Program-made: the position numbers and the translations under genes
Part shown: piece after piece, positions 62,170 through 64,000 of the stretch
Layout: each line of letters starts with the position of its first letter
Numbering within the stretch: position 1 is the first letter of the stretch
Notes under the pieces: generated by a model
What the model was told of the DNA's origin: nothing
What the model saw: only the letters and a program-made list of their open reading frames with translations
Database searches by the model: none
NCBI RefSeq assembly: GCF_040096455.1
Contig: NZ_JBBMER010000003.1
Span: 248,001-312,000 of the forward strand
Direction of reading: 5' to 3'
From: Lachnospira rogosae
GTDB taxonomy: Bacteria > Bacillota > Clostridia > Lachnospirales > Lachnospiraceae
Length of the DNA: 64,000 nt

Positions 62170-62189
62170 TAAAGCAGGAGTTGGTTGTT

Positions 62190-63152
62190 ATGTCAATTAA
62201 GTCAGTTGGAATTATAGGTGCAGGTGCGGTAGGTTCTTATGTTATATGGGGACTTTCAGATGTTAAGGATATAAAGCTTGGAGTTATAGCCTCAGGTGAG
62301 AGAAATCAAAAGCTTAAGGCTGATGGCTGTAAGATTAATGGTAATGTATACCGTCCAGAAGTATGGACACCTGACGAAGCCAAAGGTGTTGATTTATTGA
62401 TAGTATCATTAAAATACGGAGCACTTCCAGCGGCACTTGATGATATAAAAGCTGCAACTGGTGATAATACTACAGTTATGAGCCTTATGAATGGCGTGGA
62501 CAGTGAGGAGATTATTGCTGGTAAGATAGGTTCTTCACATATGCTGTATTCACTTATCAAGGTAGCTTCATCACATAAAGAAGGACAGGGTTATGTATTT
62601 AATCCAGACACAACTCTTGGAATTATATATGGAGAGCTTAACGCACCATTTGACAGTGAAAGAGTACGTATGGTTAAGGAACTGTTTGAAAGAGGTAATA
62701 TACATTTTCGGGTAACAAAGCATATTAAAGAGGAGATATGGTGTAAGTTCCGACTTAATGTGTGCAATAATCTTCCGCAGGCTATTCTTGGGGCAGGTGT
62801 TGGCTGTTACAGGGATAGTGTTCATATGAAGGCAATCAGTGAAGGTCTTCGTAAGGAGCTTGAGGCAGTTGCACTTGCAAAAGGAATTGACATAAGCATT
62901 GTTGAGGGTTCTTCCGGCAGGGGCAGTGCAGTCCTTCCAACAGCGAGATATTCAACATTGCAGGATATCGATGCCAAAAGACATACGGAGATAGATATGT
63001 TTTCAGGTGCATTAATGAGAATGGGAAAAGAGCTTGGAATTCCTACACCATATAATGAGTACACTTATCATATGATAAAAGCTATTGAAGAAAAGAACGA
63101 TGGCAGATTTAATTACAATAGTGATAATGAAGAGCTTACGTGGGCGAAATAG
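62190..63152 (+). CDS. panE: 2-dehydropantoate 2-reductase (ketopantoate reductase)
   Basis: 320 residues. NADPH-dependent step of pantothenate synthesis. The N-terminal Rossmann motif GIIGAGAVGSYV, the LIVSLKYGALPAAL region with the catalytic Lys, and the C-terminal KEEIWCKFRLNVCNNLPQAILG helix with conserved Lys/Asn are typical. Some family members act on other 2-keto acids, so the substrate is probable, not certain. ATG 62190 follows AGGAG at 62175-62179; a TTG at 62181 is less likely. It lies 20 bases after the chemoreceptor stop and ends at a shared terminator. Confidence 0.88.
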   Translation: MSIKSVGIIGAGAVGSYVIWGLSDVKDIKLGVIASGERNQKLKADGCKINGNVYRPEVWTPDEAKGVDLLIVSLKYGALPAALDDIKAATGDNTTVMSLMNGVDSEEIIAGKIGSSHMLYSLIKVASSHKEGQGYVFNPDTTLGIIYGELNAPFDSERVRMVKELFERGNIHFRVTKHIKEEIWCKFRLNVCNNLPQAILGAGVGCYRDSVHMKAISEGLRKELEAVALAKGIDISIVEGSSGRGSAVLPTARYSTLQDIDAKRHTEIDMFSGALMRMGKELGIPTPYNEYTYHMIKAIEEKNDGRFNYNSDNEELTWAK

Positions 63153-63195
63153 TTATGACTGAGAAAGAAAAGAAGAATTCGTGAGTACTAAGAAT

Positions 63196-63231
63196 AAAAG
63201 GTCTTTTTCTGATTACAGAAGAAGACCTTTT
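63196..63231. terminator. Bidirectional terminator between panE and the TetR gene
   Basis: AAAAGGTCTT (63196-63205) pairs with AAGACCTTTT (63222-63231). A-rich left and T-rich right flanks on both strands fit termination of both convergent genes. Confidence 0.85.
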
Positions 63232-63237
63232 AAGTAT

Positions 63238-63813
63238 TTATTTTATTAAAGATAAAACTCCAGTTGATACAAGCTTGGTTACAAGCTTAGCCATTTCGCG
63301 TGGGGACTCAGGATTATCGCTTGAGAGCCACTGTTCGATAAGACCGACACAGCCGTAAAGTATAAAATTACCGTAATATTTACAGTTAATTGAAAGTTCA
63401 GGCGATAATTTACTGATTTCGGTCTGTATGCAGTACATATTATAAAGCTGGTGTATTTTCATAATAAATGAAATGTCACCATTAGGACCTATAAGCACGC
63501 GGAAAAGTTCGGCATTATCGCTTACAAATTCAAATATATCTAAGAATAAAGGATAAGGAAAATCCTTTGTATTCCTGGCATTATATTTTTGAAATATCTG
63601 TATGAACTTGTCGCTAAGCTCCTGTTCTATAGAGGCGAGCATATCGTATATATCTTTGTAATGCAGATAAAACGTGCCCCTGTTAATATCTGCCAGTTCA
63701 CATAATTCCTTTACAGTTATGTCTTTGATGTTTTTTTGTTTCATCAGAGTGGAAAGGCTGTGAATAAGCAGTGTTTTAGTTCTCATTACACGTCTGTCTA
63801 TATTATTTTCCAT
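63238..63813 (-). CDS. TetR-family transcription repressor
   Basis: 191 residues. The N-terminal helix-turn-helix is clear (DITVKELCELADINRGTFYLHYKDIYDML). The C-terminal ligand domain (~80-185) resembles the TetR_C-type domain of Clostridial regulators, with VLIGPNGDISF. AAAGGG precedes ATG 63813. It is divergent from a gene that begins just past the window end. Three copies of ATCAACACNNTGT lie in the gap, so it most likely represses that gene and perhaps itself. The target is not visible. Confidence 0.93.
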   Translation of the reverse strand: MENNIDRRVMRTKTLLIHSLSTLMKQKNIKDITVKELCELADINRGTFYLHYKDIYDMLASIEQELSDKFIQIFQKYNARNTKDFPYPLFLDIFEFVSDNAELFRVLIGPNGDISFIMKIHQLYNMYCIQTEISKLSPELSINCKYYGNFILYGCVGLIEQWLSSDNPESPREMAKLVTKLVSTGVLSLIK

Positions 63814-63845
63814 ATATTACCCTTTCTTAAATCTTTCTTAATTAA

Positions 63846-64000
63846 TTGACATATATCAACACAATGTCTATTAATCAACACTTTGTGCAAAACTGATTAT
63901 TGAGCAAATATTATATGATAATTATAATTATTCTATAAAAATAATCAACACTATGTTTATAAACACAATAAGCAAAATGAAGAAAGGACGGTACATTTAA
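63846..64000 (+). promoter_or_regulatory. Two promoters and three TetR-type operators for a gene beyond the window
   Basis: Promoter 1: TTGACA (63846-63851), 17 bases, TATTAA (63869-63874). Promoter 2: TTGAGC (63900-63905), 17 bases, TATAAT (63923-63928). Operators: ATCAACACAATGT (63855-63867, inside the spacer of promoter 1), ATCAACACTTTGT (63874-63886) and ATCAACACTATGT (63944-63956, just after promoter 2). Each holds the short inverted repeat ACA-NNN-TGT. AGAAAGGAC (63981-63989) is a ribosome binding site for a start codon at or just after the window end. Confidence 0.75.

Noticed and set aside
1..64000. tRNA or rRNA genes, transposases, integrases, phage genes
   Set aside because: I scanned for T-arm motifs, rRNA cores and DDE/tyrosine recombinase signatures and saw none; small tRNAs could be missed without a covariance search.

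Overview
The window is one strand of a low-GC Gram-positive chromosome. Gene content and codon use (AT-rich, AGA/ATA codons, AGGAGG-type ribosome binding sites) point to a motile, pectin-degrading gut Lachnospiraceae. Lachnospira (formerly [Eubacterium]) eligens or a close relative is my best guess. It rests on a giant secreted pectin methylesterase/pectate lyase, a 2-keto-3-deoxygluconate kinase, a flagellin lysine methylase and chemoreceptors. I could run no database search.

Layout. 1-3129: end of rplY (ribosomal protein bL25), a folded RNA-like element (540-772), and a chemoreceptor ending in a c-di-GMP-type PilZ domain. 3237-7354: an SGNH hydrolase, an NSS amino-acid symporter, nth and truA. 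7367-13860: mostly poorly known genes (Asn-rich coiled-coil protein, Cys-ended protein, YkgJ-like cysteine cluster protein, zinc-ribbon/membrane pair) plus kdgK and lgt. Short tandem repeats flank the YkgJ gene. 14027-16286: an amino-acid ABC importer whose binding protein is fused to the permease and looks circularly permuted. 16439-22591: a small membrane protein, fliB, a heterodimeric ABC exporter and an Sfp-type transferase. 22739-24352: pyrG.

24587-30593 is an AT-rich accessory operon: ECF sigma factor, DUF4179-like anti-sigma protein, lipoprotein, three ABC-2-like membrane proteins and a membrane-anchored protein, with no ABC ATPase. 30733-32895 is ftsH. 33222-36208 encodes a solute-binding lipoprotein and a hybrid histidine kinase as a translationally coupled pair. 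36515-43768 is the 2417-residue pectinase. 43985-44240 is a tandem glycine riboswitch ahead of an AGCS symporter. 46043-50128 holds a ybaN-like gene with a metalloregulator-like operator, pepT, thiW, thiM and a histidine phosphatase. 50167-54986 holds a split ThrE-type exporter interrupted by a GC-rich folded element, a LysR regulator, metE, and a remnant of a second MetE-like gene. 54993-57676 (minus) is purA-pyrB-pyrI. 58783-59906 (minus) is a CaCA antiporter behind a yybP-ykoY (Mn2+) riboswitch. 60058-63152 holds a second PilZ chemoreceptor and panE. 63238-64000 is a TetR regulator with three identical-type operators in front of a gene starting just beyond the window.

How the parts connect. 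The pectinase de-esterifies and cleaves pectin outside the cell and kdgK handles the ketodeoxy sugar inside. Chemoreceptors, FliB and PilZ domains tie motility to c-di-GMP. RNA control is clear at two transporter genes (glycine and Mn2+). The strongest candidates for something under-described are the ATPase-less sigma/anti-sigma/ABC-2 operon, the PilZ chemoreceptor pair, the permuted binding-protein/permease fusion and the folded elements at 540-772 and 50919-51033.
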